Part shown: positions 35,304 to 46,992 of the stretch, one piece after another
Numbering within the stretch: position 1 is the stretch's first letter
How the letters are laid out: every line of letters starts with the position of its first letter
Assembly: GCA_958496175.1 (NCBI GenBank)
Contig: OY292277.1
Coordinates: 8,990,001 to 9,054,000 of the forward strand
Reading direction: 5' to 3'
Source of the DNA: Sisyra terminalis
Taxonomy: Eukaryota > Arthropoda > Insecta > Neuroptera > Sisyridae
Length of the DNA stretch: 64,000 bases
Translations under genes and position numbers: made by a program
The notes under the pieces: model-generated
What the model was told of the DNA's origin: nothing
The model's database searches: none
The model's input: the letters and a program-made list of their open reading frames with translations, nothing else

Positions 35304-36093
35304 GAAAAAAGGTCTCTTACAAGTTTTTGATATATTTATTCCTTCAAAAGTTATTCAAGGTTAAAGTTGAACTAAAGAGAAATTTTAATGCTTTCAATTT
35401 TTTCACACAACCATCAATTTTCTGAGAAAATTTTATACGACATTTTTTGTACAGCACTTTTTTTCCTATAACTTATCTCTATAAAAGTTTTTGATATATT
35501 TCACAGGTCCTAAGTTATTTAATTAAAATAAAAAAAATAATTTTTATGTTAAAAATATAAAAATTCAGGGAATACTATTAATTTAAAATAATAAAATTAA
35601 GAATATCTTCAGTTTAATGCAAATAACTTAGGACCTGTGAAAAATATCAAAAACTTTTATAGAGATAAGTTATAGAAAAAAAGTGCTCTACAAAAAATGT
35701 CCAATAAAATTTTCTCATAAAATTGATGGTTGCGTTAAAAAATTGAAAAAATATTAAAATTTCTCTTTAGTTCAACATTAACTTTGAATAACTTTTGAAG
35801 GAATAAATATATCAAAAACTTGCTTAAAGACCTTTTTTGTAGATCGTTCAATTTTCTACAAGAATATATCTTAGTCATTCCGAAATATTGTCACCAACGT
35901 GAGCTATAAAGTTCCAAAGTGCAAGAAAATATTGTTCCCATGTTATTTAAATGAAAAATCGAAATTTGCGATGCGGCACCTCTTAATATTAATATTAGGA
36001 GCTTAAACTTTCACAGGATTCTTTTTGGCATTCCCAACAATATTTTCGATATAATTAAAGAAAAAAAATCATAATTTTTTTTGAATCAGTCTA
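35304..36093. mobile_element. Family C fold-back element, right arm with truncated left arm
   Basis: Left-arm sequence starts only at AAAAGGTCTC and lacks the terminus; the centre lies near 35580; the right arm is complete and ends TTGAATCAGTCTA, followed by ATGTACAT. The boxes TTAATATTAATATTAG, CCATGTTATTTAAATG and GACCTTTTTTGTAGATCG are in place. The left half was probably removed at the junction with family G. Confidence 0.85.
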
Positions 36094-37393
36094 ATGTACA
36101 TACTGTATAGTATTTTACAATATAATTCACAATTGACTTCTTATTCAAACTTGTATCGTATATGAATTAACTGTTTATCGATATAATTTGTTGATTTTTT
36201 CTTCTATTGCAGAGCCTTGTCTTTTTGAAATTTAAACATTTGATGATTCCATTAAACCATTTGAAAGAAAAAAATTCTCTTAACATTTCTTTTGGAATTA
36301 ACAAAGTGAAATATTTTTTATTCCCTCTTAAAATTGGCATCACGTTTAATGCGTGGGAGTCCTGAAAATTCCCTTTAATATTTCCCTTTAATGAAAATAT
36401 CTTTCTTCTCAACTTTTCCAAATATAATTTCCAATAGCTTAACAATTCTTTTAAAACCGAAATTTCATCTAGACATAGTAGGTAAATGATGTTTTGATTT
36501 CTCAGAAATTTGCTGTTTAATATAATATATTCTCTTTGTTCGGTTCCCGAAATTTGGCTTGAAAAAGCCTCATAGCGAAAAGCTTTTATCTTTACTGTTG
36601 GGAGACAGCAATAAGACGAAACCATGTTTGGCTTTAGTGAAAGTTAAACGAAACCTTAATGTCTGTTACATGAAACGTCGTCGACTAAAATAGTCGTTTT
36701 AATGTCGTTGGGAAATTTTTTTTTTCTTATGTGGTTTTCCACAAAGAGAAGACATGAATCGAATGGATCAAAGGTAGTAATTCTTATGCGTGGAATTTGA
36801 AAATATTCATTTGAACAACAACAAAAATCGGAGATAATATGAGAAATAAGATATCTACAGCAAGGAAAAATATTAAAATTATTTCTTAAAAAATTGTTGG
36901 TATTTCAAAGCGCAATGACGATTTAATATATATTTTTTGAAGTTATAGAAAAATTAAATTATTCACCAATGGAAACACGGTGTTTTTCAAGCAGTTTCAA
37001 CAAGGAGTTTTTGCATCTACTTGTTGTACCACGCAAATGAAGTTAAAGTATATGTAAAGTAGTACGTTAAGTAGTAATCGAAAAAATTACAAGTAGTTTT
37101 CTCAAGTAGTATTACAAGTAGTATTTTCCTCAAAATGTTTTTCACTTTATGCAATTAAAGAAATTAATCCATACAAAACAAAGTTCACATTCTAAATCCT
37201 TATTTTTTTTTTAATTAAAAAAGTGCAACAAACCGATTCAATTTCAAATTTTAATCGACGTTTTAGGCAAACCAAGGCTAGAGAGAAGAAGTTTATATTA
37301 TAAGTGATATTTGGAAAAAAGCAGTGAATTATATTAATCTTTGAAAAATATTATTGAAATTAAAAAGTTATATTTTAACAATATATTGATAAA
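36094..37393. other. Single-copy DNA holding the longest open frame of the window
   Basis: No repeat match. A 152-codon ORF runs on the minus strand from 36625 to 36167. Its translation is Lys- and Ile-rich, with no signal peptide, transmembrane segment or known motif that I recognise. In DNA this AT-rich, an ORF of this length may arise by chance; it is not called as a gene. Confidence 0.4.
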
Positions 37394-37930
37394 CTAGCCG
37401 ACCCGACAGACGTTCTGCTCAAACGTTGGTTTTCGTTTGGCTGGCATAATTGGTAATAATAATCATCACAATAACAAATTCACAATTTGAACTCCAATTA
37501 AAAAGAGACATCATTTTATGAATTGCAAGTTTATCAATGCAATATACAAAATATTTTGTCAATGGCTAATAATTACTATACCTGAATCAGATGTACTCAA
37601 TACACATACAAAGTAAAATTTAAAACAAATTTAACAAATTCGTTATTTATTTTTTTATGATATCATCAATATCTCTGAATAATCAATTGTCAAATATGCA
37701 TTTTTCGATACTTCGTTGTTTACAATACTTTCATTGCTACTATTTTGAATTTATTTTTGTCTAAATCTTCGATTGTTGAATTGTCAGAATTTTTGAAAAA
37801 AAAAATTGTTTTTAAACTTTATTCGACATTTATTAGCTCTTTTAATTCGATTTTCACGTTCTAAATAATATCTTATTTCTAACCCACAATCTTTACAGTA
37901 GTTATAATTTTATTATACTAATAGTATAGA
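37394..37930 (-). mobile_element. Non-autonomous Helitron (537 bp), minus strand
   Basis: On the minus strand the element begins TCTATACTATTAGTATAAT after an A and ends AACGTCTGTCGGGTCGGCTAG before a T. Both termini and the A|T insertion fit Helitrons. The interior is AT-rich and non-coding. The 5' end resembles that of the plus-strand Helitron at 27699. Confidence 0.82.
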
Positions 37931-38234
37931 TGAGTTTTTTTTTTCTTTACAAACATAGTTATATTTTGCGTACGTTACTACGCCACCCACTAAAATAAAT
38001 TTGAAGACCAAATTTTGACCATAATTTTGACGACCAAAATTGGTCGTACCAACTCAGAAACTTTCGTGGGCTCATGGGCAACAACTTTGCTAAAGATCAT
38101 TATATGATCAAATGCATAATTTACGATTCTAGAAAGGACATACAGACGTATATTTATTTTTATATATGTAGAAGGTTTATAAGACGTTTTAGTACAATTA
38201 TTAAATATTGATTTAGAGTATATTATCCTCAGAT

Positions 38235-38490
38235 CCCATATAAATATTTCTAAAATATTTTTTTTAGATTTTTTTTGGATCAATTTTTTAAATTGTTTTT
38301 CAATTCCACTACGTTCCATCCTGTATCGTCACTTCCTCAGGCATTTAATACATTACAAGTATTATAAACACACTTATTATAAACATATGCATGTTTATAA
38401 TATTTTATGTATTAGATACCTGACAAAGTCACAATACGTGACGAAACGTAGCGGAATTGAAAACAATAAATTAAATTGATCCAAAAAAAA
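38235..38490. mobile_element. Short fold-back element with two diverged hammerhead-like motifs
   Basis: Inverted arms TTTTTTGGATCAATTTTTTA/ATTGATCCAAAAAAA enclose a minus-strand motif (38303-38345: CTGAGGA, GTGACGATAC..., GGAACGTAG) and a plus-strand motif (38405-38455: CTGACAA, GTCAC-AATAC-GTGAC, GAAACGTAGCGG). Both cores carry changes (G8 to A on the right, broken stem II on the left). The arrangement repeats the head-to-head layout of family E in about 250 bp. No TSD recognised. Confidence 0.6.
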
Positions 38491-39812
38491 AAAAATATGA
38501 ATTGTTTTAGGACTCAAATATTAAAAGATCCGATGAATTATCTTAATAATCATTTTGTTATGGAGCAAGAACAGCATATCGAATGGGGTTTAGGACGGCA
38601 TCGGACTTAAATTCATTGTTGACATTGTTGTTTTGATATTTTTCATTTTGAAAAAATTGGCCTAAACGGAAAGAGAAGAAAATATTTTCCAAATCCTAAA
38701 GATACATATAACATGTTAATTCACATATCAATACTCCACAATTTACTATGGGAAAAGTTTATTTTCCCAATATTTTACAAATATTGTAGATATTTGGTTG
38801 AAAAGCGTACTTAATGATGTCTCCATTTTTGTTTTTTTGAAAAATTTTCTGATAATACATATGAAGGAAAAAAAATCATAAAAGTTTTCTTTTCTTAAAG
38901 TTTTTCGTTTGAGGGGGGGAAATTTATGTTTACTTTTCGTTAGTTTTTCGGCAAGACTATGATTCTTTCTAGCTACGATCTTACGAAGGATTGTTATAGA
39001 TCTTGATGAAAAAAAATCGAAAATGAAGAATATTTTTTTTCGATATTTCGTTTCTTTTTCCGTTTTTTTAAACGAATTTCGCAGGATTTTCATTAAAGTA
39101 AAAGGTTAATTATTACAACCATAGGTCCACCAATTGCTTTGTGCCAACAAAAACCATAAACAAGGAGTCCAGGGGTGAAATCCCGGTGATGGTTGGGGGG
39201 CGTCCCCCATATCTGGCAATATTGTATTTTTGATTTTGTTTTTAATTTAAATCAATAATCAGTCTGACCATAATTAAATAAACATATCATGAGGGGGGTC
39301 GCTCCTGGATCTCTAATTTATGTGTTTTTTAGCATCAATTGGTGAAGCTACAGTTGTAAGCATTAACTATTTCTTTTTTCGTGAAAATCCTGAGAAAACC
39401 ATCTAAAAAAAAAAAGAGAAAATCAATTAGTTTTTCCATTTTTAGGGGTTGGTATTTCGTAAATTAAAATAAAAATTTTATTCTTCATTTTAGTTTTTTT
39501 TTTTCGTGGAGATCTATAGGAATCCATCGTAACATCGTGACTTCCGAAGAATCGTAGTATCTCCAGTTTTTCTTATTGTAATATTGTTGAACAAAATTTT
39601 CCTAAAAATTACTTTATGTTCCTTAGATTTCACTATAACAATGACTAAAAAATTAATTTTTGTAATTAATTTATAACCACTAAACTATTTTGCTTCAAAC
39701 GAAATGATTTCTCTTACAAACCTCTACGAACGATTTCCCATCGATTGGTAAAAGAAAATTTCGGAAATCTCAAACTTTAAAATTTTGTTGGTAATTCGGT
39801 AAAGGGTGCAAA
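38491..39812. other. Apparently single-copy DNA
   Basis: A 115-codon Lys/Phe-rich ORF on the minus strand (38746-39093) has no recognisable domain. A CACCAATTG/CAATTGGTG inverted pair (about 39128 and 39337) brackets a G/C-rich 210-bp stretch that could be a small element, but no TSD supports it. Confidence 0.4.
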
Positions 39813-41330
39813 AGAAATAAATAATTCAATCGCAACAATTATTAACTAAATGACAAATCAATTTACCTTTGAAATATCAATATCTTCAATTATCACCAAC
39901 TTCACGACATTCCATGGAGATATTTTAATCCAACAAATTATGATTAATTTCATCAAACATATCACAAAACTTTAACAACAATAATTTGCACATGTTTTAT
40001 TGACAATTTGTTAGTCAATAATTAAACAATTAATGATTCCAATAGAAATAAATTATAAGAAATTAGCGAAATAATTATTGTAAAAATGACAAGTCGACTT
40101 GTTTATCAAATTTTGACCTTCAATTATTTCAATTCGGCTACGTTCATTCGTTGCAAATTTGGAATAACATCGCTCGTAATGGGAAACGCAAAAAAAAATA
40201 ATTTATTCTTGTCTTACACATAAAGTTTATTTATTTACTATCTTTGTCTCCTGAAAAATGATTGTAACAATTGATTTTCTGAAATAGCTGTTCTTGTCTT
40301 TCACAATTACTTTTTAATTCTCCGTTTCTGTCACTTCACAATTATCGATAAAGTTAAATATTTAAAATTAACTACCTTTGATCAAGCATTAGTTTTAATT
40401 GATAAAAAGTTAATATGGTTCATATCGATGTGGAAAATTTAATTTCTTTTAAATAACTGGATAATTGTGAAACTAATAAAAAGAATAGAAAAAGGAGAAG
40501 TCAATCCATAATGATGGGCAATGATTTTTCTGTATTCTGCATATTTCCCAAATCTTGTTCCATCTAATTATTACTTCTTCTATTCTTTTAAAAAAGTTCT
40601 TTAAATCCATTAGCGAAATAAAATTGCATCTCTAAGGTTATTGTTGTCCAAAACACAAAAATCTTGGGAAGAACACATATGTAATGAGGATTTTTGAAAG
40701 ATAAGAGAAACAAAGAGAGTCCTATATGAAAAAATACATATTAATATTTAAACGGAAATATTGTGGATCATTTCCAAGGTTTATAAAATACACAGGTGGC
40801 CTTATGGTGGTTACGAGATGGATACGTGACGTATCCAGAAGAAATCCGTACATATCTTCAGACTGATTCAATTTTAAAATTCTTCGTATGACGTCATTTT
40901 TTTTTTCTAATGGAGCAACCTGTGTAATTTACCGGACTTTACTTGGATCATTTCATATTAGAAAAAGGAAAGGATTTATGGGACAATCTATCAATAAATC
41001 TAGATCACTTTTTCGAAAACACTTCACAATAGTTCAAAAAATATAAATTGTTTACTTTTTAGTATTTGTTATTGGAAAAAGGAGGTGAAATTACGAAATT
41101 TATGTATTGTGACGTCATTTTAATGCCGGGATCATAGGAGGTCGTTTTGAAAAATTTTCTTAGATTTTATCAGGTGAATCATTATGTTTTAATATTCGTT
41201 TAAATCATTTTAAATTATTTTTCAAACATGTGCATTAGGTATATTTCAATTTGTTGTTTCATGAACTCAATTCCATACTTTGACATATATAAATATTTTT
41301 TTCAAATATTTAAATTATTTTATTCAACTA
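39813..41330 (+). repeat. Family F local repeat, copy 3, with a MITE inserted
   Basis: Aligns with 24180-25240 plus 26190-26470. The conserved core is at about 40088-40182. It lacks the Jockey-like LINE of copy 2 and carries the MITE 40774-40944 instead, so the two copies act as reciprocal empty sites. Confidence 0.82.
40774..40944. mobile_element. 171-bp MITE with 9- to 10-bp TSD
   Basis: Imperfect inverted ends (left ...GTTTATAAAATACACAGGTGG, right inverse ...GGTAAATTACACAGGTTG) lie between GGATCATTT repeats (40765-40773 and 40945-40953; an adjacent T may extend them to 10). The other F copy has GGATCATTT once (about 25107), confirming the insertion. A TSD of this size suggests a Mutator-like origin, an inference. 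The central TGACGTCAT palindrome is shared with 9410-9418. Confidence 0.8.
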
Positions 41331-42200
41331 CTATTAAATTCTCCGTTTCTGTCACTTCACAATTATCGATAGAGTTAAATATTTAAATTAAGAGTGGATC
41401 ACCGCCAGAACGTAAAAAAAAATGACTTTTTTAAAACTGCTGCCATTTTTTTTTTTAGAGATATTAAAAAACGGTCTTCGGCATGTAAAAGTTGAAGTTT
41501 TGAACTATTTTTTTTTTATTTGCCCTGATATGTCCCCCTTCCTTTCTCCCTTTTACAGCGCTTTGAAAAAGGGTCCTCAAAAATGAGGAGGCAAACGGGG
41601 GACAAGTTTTCTCGGAAACCGGAAGTCGGATCATGATTTTCCAAAAAATGTAGGTTTTGGTAATGCGTCATCTTGGTACTGAACCTTGAAAATCCGAAAA
41701 AAGTTGAAAATTCACAAAATGGCGCGACTTTGAAAAAACAGTTAAAAAAAACGACCTTTTTTTGGATCTTTCTCCCTCTCCCACTTTGAGGGGAGGGGGA
41801 GGTTTAGCCAATTTCAGAGGTTCAGTACCAAGAAGACGTGTTGAACTATAACACTCTCCAGTTTCAAGTCAATCCATCGGATAGTTTCTGAGAAATTTTG
41901 TCTCCCAGTTTTAAAAAGTTGATTTCAAGAAAAACGCATTTAAAGTTTTTTTAAGATATTTTTTTATGTTATTATCAATTAATTCAATTTTTACCAGTGA
42001 AAATATATTAGTCAGCTATTCCAATCCTGTTAACATGTTATTCTTGAATGTTATAAGACATTTATGGAAAACCACCCTCAGAAACCACCCTTAAACTATC
42101 AGTGATCAGAAAAAATTAATTCCTTTCTATTAAATAAATGGATAATTGTTGCGAAACTCTCATAAAGAACATAAAATGGGGAAGTCAATCCATAAAAAAT
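41331..42200 (+). repeat. Family F, partial copy 4, with family G element inserted
   Basis: 41331-41390 and 42092-42200 together match 24665-24835 (TCTCCGTTTCTGTCACTTCA, TTATCGAT, then GTGATCAGA and GGGGAAGTCAATCCAT). This second partial copy directly follows copy 3, so F is locally tandem here. Confidence 0.75.
41391..42090. mobile_element. Family G element, copy 2, with 3-bp target duplication
   Basis: Inserted at TTA of the F sequence: left junction AAATTA|AGAGTGGATC, right junction CCACCC|TTAAACTATC, against the uninterrupted AAATTAAAATATC in copy 2 (24725-24740). Ends AGAGTGG and inverted GGGTGG are short TIRs. A 3-bp TTA/TAA duplication is typical of PIF/Harbinger-type MITEs. Interior shares the C-run, AAGAAGACG and lysine-codon-like A-runs with 34863-35303. 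Confidence 0.75.
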
Positions 42201-42209
42201 ATCATACAT

Positions 42210-44820
42210 TCATTTTGAAAAATTACCGTTTTTGTTCGATAAACTCAACTCGACGACTTATTGTATCTCTATTTATATAAAATATGTTCTCCCATTTTCA
42301 AGGGGTTGACTAATGACGTCATTTCTGGAACAATATAACATTTAAATTTGCTATAAGTAGGTCAAACATGACAGAAAGTTTTTACCCTTTTTCGCTATCA
42401 TAATTCAGCTAAATCGTTACACTCCTTCAAATCCTTTTGATCCTCTTTCATCCGTTACAACTACTCCGCCACCCTTTATTTACCTCCCACCCCAAAAAAA
42501 AAAAAAAAAATGTGGAGATAAATCTAAAATAAATTTAAAAATTGTACATCCAATCCAATTATTCGAAGGTCCCCAAAGTGCATTTACAAACCACATTGTT
42601 AAAATCAAAACTGATTGCAAGTTGCAGTCGTGGAGCTTTTCGAATTTATCTCTTTTCGTTTGTGACGAAGTTGAATGTTTGTTCCACTTTCTTGATGTTG
42701 TGAGCTTGATGAAACTTTCCACCCTCAATCCCATCATCCCCCTTTTGTCCAATCAGTTATCCACATTGAGTGGGTGCTACGGGGAGTCGAAATAATATAC
42801 GGGAACTGTTTTCGCATTAAAATCGTCCTCAATTGGGAACGTCAGTTGGTTGGGTGGCGTTAGGTATTATAGATTAAGTGCATTTCAATGTTGGTGGCAC
42901 ACGTTTCGCTGTTTAGTTAAATTTCATGAGTTTCGATATCGTAAACAATAACCTCTTTGTGGCTCTATTAAATTCACCAAATTTTGATTTGGTTCAGTGC
43001 CATTGATAAGCGGGGGCGTATAATGAAAGATTTTTGATCGAAGGGGATGAAACCAGACAAGAAAAATCTATATTCTTTTTGGCATACAACCCCTACAAAT
43101 TGATAAGTTGGGCATACAATTTAAAGTTCATAAGTATTTTCTATGAGATAAATGCATTTGACATTTTCCTCTCATAATATTATCGAAAGAGATTAAGCAC
43201 TTAATTTTCAAGAAATAAAACTTAACATTTGTAATGTCACTCAAATTTCTAAGATGCTTATAGAAAGTTCGAAATATCAAAACAGACTACACAAAAGTTG
43301 AATTTTCCCAAAGCTATATTCCCATTTTTGTCCTAGTGTTTTTCCTTTTTCATTGCTTTAACGTCGGGAGACGACTGAATAGAAAATTGTATCTATGTCA
43401 AATGGGAATCGCAAAGTTTATAGATTTGAAAAGAATGGCGACAATCTATAAAGGCGAATTGCAATAACTGTAACTAGTTACATTTGACCTAATAAAGTGG
43501 GAAGAAGTGGGATAAAAGCGCCTGCCGTCTGGACGGGAGGGAACGTGAGCAATTGAATTTTATTCGGTTTCTGGGACGTTGAGACATGCTGTGAACAAAG
43601 TTTTTCATCCAAGTATTACTATTATTTTCTTTTCTTTTTCTTTTTTTGGAGTCAATAACGTCGAAATAAATTGGTGGATATTTTCCTATATTGAAATTTA
43701 AGAAGAAAATTTTCAGTCAACACCAAAAAGCTTGTCAATTCAATGTGCTTTCTATTGAGCTTTAATGATCTGGTGTGAAAGTCCTGACAATACAAATGTT
43801 TATGTTAAATCAAAGAAATTTTATGAATGTAATTGAACTAAAGGCTTTCATTAACTCCTTAGCTTTGTTTGGAAAAAAAGTGCAACAAACTTATGACAAG
43901 AAATATTCGATACGGGAAAGGAAATCCATTATCGTCAGTACGTCAAGTTAATGGCTTTATTTAACATAATAACAGGCATTCATTTATATGTAAATATATG
44001 CAAATTTTTTCAATTACTTATTGCCTAGTTTTAAAAGGTAATTTCTTGTGTCATTTACTCAAAACAATGTTGTTTTTTTAATGGTAGAAAAATAAGACAC
44101 CCATTTTTCTTATGATTAGTTTTAGACGATCAAGAGTGTTGGCCATGGGTAGAACAAATGACAATCGATGGTGCCAAATCCAAACTATAAAATGAAGGGA
44201 TAAACATCACTCAATATAACTTCTGAAACTTTGGCCAGAAGTTACCAAAAGAATGTGATGTCTAGGGTTATCCTTATAAAGCTTAACTCTTTTACTATCC
44301 AATTTGTGTGACCAATTGATCTAATTTTGAGCAAAAGAGGTCTAAAATAAGCTTTGAAGTATGAGGCACCGAAAAAATGGTAAATTTTTGCATCTCTGTT
44401 GGGAGCTTGAAGAGTAAAGGCGCTCCGGTCTCTTATATTTGCAGCCCTGATTTCTTCTTTTTGCAGATATATAAAATCTTCATAAAATTACAGATTACCT
44501 CCCCTCCGCAGATATCAACATATACGTTTCCTCTATATTTTGTCCTTTATTATGAGTTGTAGTAGTTCACGACCATTGCAAAATACGCTGTCCTTGTTCT
44601 TTGTTATTTTCTTAAGATTGGTATTTGGGTATGGAAAATTTGTTCATTCTATTGAACAAACATTCATGATCGTTTAAACCTAATCACAAAAAAATGAGAG
44701 CCTTGGTTTTCTCCCAATAAAAAAAAAATTGTTATTAGTCAATGACACTAGAAATTAAAGATAATAAAATTCAAATCTTAGCTTTTATTAAATTAGAAGA
44801 CAATTCACGTTGTTTAAGAT
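42210..44820. other. Long single-copy stretch, no gene recognised
   Basis: This is among the largest non-repetitive blocks of the window. Composition is mixed, with a GC-richer part around 42420-43020. Short ORFs (42480-42752 minus, 44377-44562 plus) lack recognisable domains. An AATGACGTCATTT motif occurs at about 42312. Confidence 0.45.
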
Positions 44821-44922
44821 CGTTTTTTTTTAAATATTTTTTAATATTCAAATTAGCTACGTTTCGTTACATATTGTAACTTCATTAGGCTTCTTGAACA
44901 CAAAAAATATAATAGTTTTAAT
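44821..44922 (-). mobile_element. Family E copy 5, outer arm, interrupted by a hAT element
   Basis: Carries TTAATATTCAAATTAGCTAC and the outer hammerhead-like motif in minus orientation. The sequence resumes at 46916 with TTTCTATTTAAATTCAA, found in the right arm of copy 2 at 28840. Confidence 0.65.
44847..44898 (-). ncRNA. Outer hammerhead-like motif with a mutated core
   Basis: Same stem I (TTCAA/TTGAA and AGC/GCT), stem II (GTTAC-AATAT-GTAAC) and ACGTA cleavage region as 27163-27214, but the core reads CTAATGA, losing G5. Stem II has compensating changes relative to the other copy (loop differs, stem kept). Confidence 0.5.
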
Positions 44923-45222
44923 TAGTGGCGTAGCTAGGTAACCAAGGGCCCTGGGGCAAATTAAAAAATGGGGCCCCACTGCTATGTAAACTGATTAGGT
45001 TTCATCAAATAAAAATATGAAATATACAAATACTTTAAAAATGCTTAGCTACTTAAGCTCTTTTTTGTGCACTGCAGGGCAGGTAATAAAAATATTAAAC
45101 AGTAACAACATAAATTACAATTAATACTTGGTGGAGGTTTGGCTAATAAAACGAAGTAGAGAAGATTCAAGGGTTTATTATATAAAGGTCGGGCCTACCA
45201 ACTGACTAAATAACAATAATAT

Positions 45223-45455
45223 TTACAATTTTTTCCTAGCTTTAGTTTTCGCAAAAGTATCAATGATTTCGTTTAAATCCAGGCTTGATGCAGTTTTGTT
45301 TTCAATTGCTATTAGCGATAAATATCGGAGTTGAGTTTGGCCCATATTATTTCTTAAATAATTTTTTAATACTTGCTAATAAAATTTTAATATTTGCTAA
45401 ATGATCTTTAAGTTGCTGCAGAAGTGACAGGAATTGTAAATAATAATAACATTGC
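45223..45455 (-). pseudogene. hAT transposase C-terminal dimerisation domain relic
   Basis: Minus strand reads MLLLFTIPVTSAAT*RSFSK, with the hAT dimerisation signature (I-P-V-T-x-A-x-x-E-R-S-F-S) in which a stop replaces Glu, then KNYLRNNMGQTQLRYLSLIA, IENKTASSLDLNEIIDTFAK and a stop at 45223. This is the usual C-terminus of ZMYM1-like and related hAT transposases, where the block mediates dimerisation. A piece of the preceding region (EVHQLCKEIMSKNG, ECDLTEVFTAI) lies beyond the LINE at about 46725-46800. One stop and one frameshift are visible, and the catalytic part is gone. Confidence 0.8.
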
Positions 45456-46710
45456 GAGTGAGGTACATAAGGTGCGGCTCCCAAACTACGCTTCAATATT
45501 CTCCTGTGAAGCATATAGGCATTTTAGAATATTTAAGGATGGTAGAACAAAACTAACCTAATACACCAGTGGCTATATTTACTGACTCTCAATCGACTCT
45601 AAAAGGAATTCTCAACGAAAAAAATTCAGGTATAATTATCCAAATGATTAAAGAAAAACTAACTCAGCATAGTCAAAATGGACAGAAAATTGCCCTGGTC
45701 TGGATCCCCGGACACCAAGGCATCCCGGGAAATGAAATGGCCGACACAGCAGCTAGAGAGGCGGCCAACAGCAGGGAAGTAAATGGTGAGATCCAATTCT
45801 TGGAGAGAGATTTAATGAAAGAAGTGAGGAAAAGGATTTGGAGTCAGTGAAACACCATCTGGATCAGAAGACCACAAAGCTTAGCCAATATAGGGGATTC
45901 GGTCCTTGATCTAAGCTCAGACATCAGAGCTAATAGGAAGGAAGAAGTGGTTTTAACAAGACTACGAATCGGACACACTGAAATTACCCACAGTCATCTA
46001 CTGCAAAAAGAACTTCCGACCCCTTGCCCTGGATGTGGGGAAAATAATTCAGTGGACCATCTGTTAATAGGCTGCAGAGCCTATACGAACCAACGTGTCC
46101 ACTATCTGTTACCGGGTTCACTAAAAGAGTGCCTTAATTCCAAGGAGGGAATTGAAAAAAACTCTAAAGTTTTTAAAAACCATCAATTTAATGGACAAAA
46201 TTTAAGGCAGAAACAAGAAACCCATTTGAACTATCAAAAGCCTCAACTTGCCAGTTGTGTTACTCTCGTTTTTATATATCAGTATATTTTTTATTTTTCT
46301 TATTCTATGCATTATTCTCCTTATTGTTATTTGTTTTGTATCCAGTTATACATATTTATATATTATCTATAAGTATTATGTTATTAAATCATAAATTATA
46401 TTATATCGTTATTGTTGTTTTATATATATTACTATTATAGATTTATCTTTGTAGTTTGGTTGTTATAAATTTTGTAATTAGAAGTCTAGAGTCTATAGTT
46501 TATTATATATTTATTATATTATTAGTACTTATTAGCAGTATTACCAGAATTGTATATAAGACATCAAACTAAACAAATTAAACCTTAAAATGTGAATATT
46601 AAAATATATTAGACAATAACTATTATAATATAATGTGTTAAACATTGATATGTATAGTCGCTAATAACAAGTGTAGTTGAAGCGACTTTAAAGAAAGCTA
46701 AATAAAAAAA
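45456..46710 (+). mobile_element. 5'-truncated LINE insertion with RNase H
   Basis: The insertion lies within the hAT relic between near-identical 14-bp flanks, AATAATAACATTGC (45442-45455) and AATAATAAAATTGC (46711-46724). It ends in an A-rich tail (AAATAAAAAAA). It encodes an RNase H domain and a zinc knuckle (45466-46155), followed by about 550 bp of AT-rich 3' sequence. Target duplication, A-rich tail and 5' truncation fit target-primed reverse transcription. Confidence 0.8.
45466..46155 (+). pseudogene. LINE RNase H domain and C-terminal CCHC knuckle
   Basis: Translation begins VRLPNYASIFSCEAY, where the Glu belongs to the RNase H active site, then after a frame shift VAIFTDSQSTLKGI (catalytic Asp of TDS) and VWIPGHQGIPGNEMADTAAR (final Asp of the D-E-D-D set). 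The frame continues through one TGA at 45848 into IWIRRPQSLANIGD, then TRLRIGHTEITHSHLL and CPGCGENNSVDHLLIGC, a C-x2-C-x7-H-x4-C knuckle typical of the C-terminus of I/Jockey/R1-group LINE ORF2. It would degrade RNA in RNA-DNA hybrids during retrotransposition. One frameshift and one stop make it a relic; both halves are otherwise well kept, so it may be fairly young. Confidence 0.88.
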
Positions 46711-46915
46711 AATAATAAAATTGCTGTAAATACTTCCGTTAGATCGCATTCTAGCACTCCATTTTTACTCATTATTTCCTTACATAATTGGTGAACTTCC
46801 AACTGAATTTTCAAAAGTTCAGTTCGGTGGAGATTTCTGGTAAGGATTCGAGGGCCCCCTGAGCTTAAGGCCCCGGGGCACTGCCCCGCCTAGCTCCTAG
46901 GTAGCTACGCCACTG

Positions 46916-46992
46916 GTTTCTATTTAAATTCAATAAGTAAAAAAAAACAATTTATTCAATAGGTTTGTTAATTATCAAGTAATAAATTCACT
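46916..46992 (-). mobile_element. Family E copy 5, part beyond the hAT insertion
   Basis: TTTCTATTTAAATTCAA continues the E sequence interrupted at 44922; identity fades after about 46940. Confidence 0.45.

Larger units (their letters stand above)
44923..46915 (-). mobile_element. hAT element remnant with TIRs, split by a LINE
   Basis: Ends TAGTGGCGTAGCTA and the inverted CAGTGGCGTAGCTA share GTGGCGTAGCTA and GC-rich subterminal GGGGCA/CCCGGGGCA blocks. Flanks GTTTTAAT (44915-44922) and GTTTCTAT (46916-46923) agree at 6 of 8 bases. CAGTGGCG ends with 8-bp TSDs are typical of hAT. It encodes, on the minus strand, the C-terminal part of a transposase (see 45223-45455). Without the LINE the element would be only about 720 bp, so it is internally deleted. 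Confidence 0.8.

Noticed and set aside
34829..36101. G plus C composite with ATGTAGAT/ATGTACAT as TSD
   Set aside because: The octamers differ and the left one is not next to any element terminus; G and C are each cut at the junction, so simple deletion or recombination is more likely.
36167..36625. 152-codon minus-strand ORF, longest in the window
   Set aside because: No recognisable domain, signal or splice context, and in DNA this AT-rich an ORF of this size in 64 kb may arise by chance. Kept only as a note.
39122..39345. Possible MITE between CACCAATTG and CAATTGGTG
   Set aside because: Inverted repeat is only 9 bp, no TSD, no second copy.
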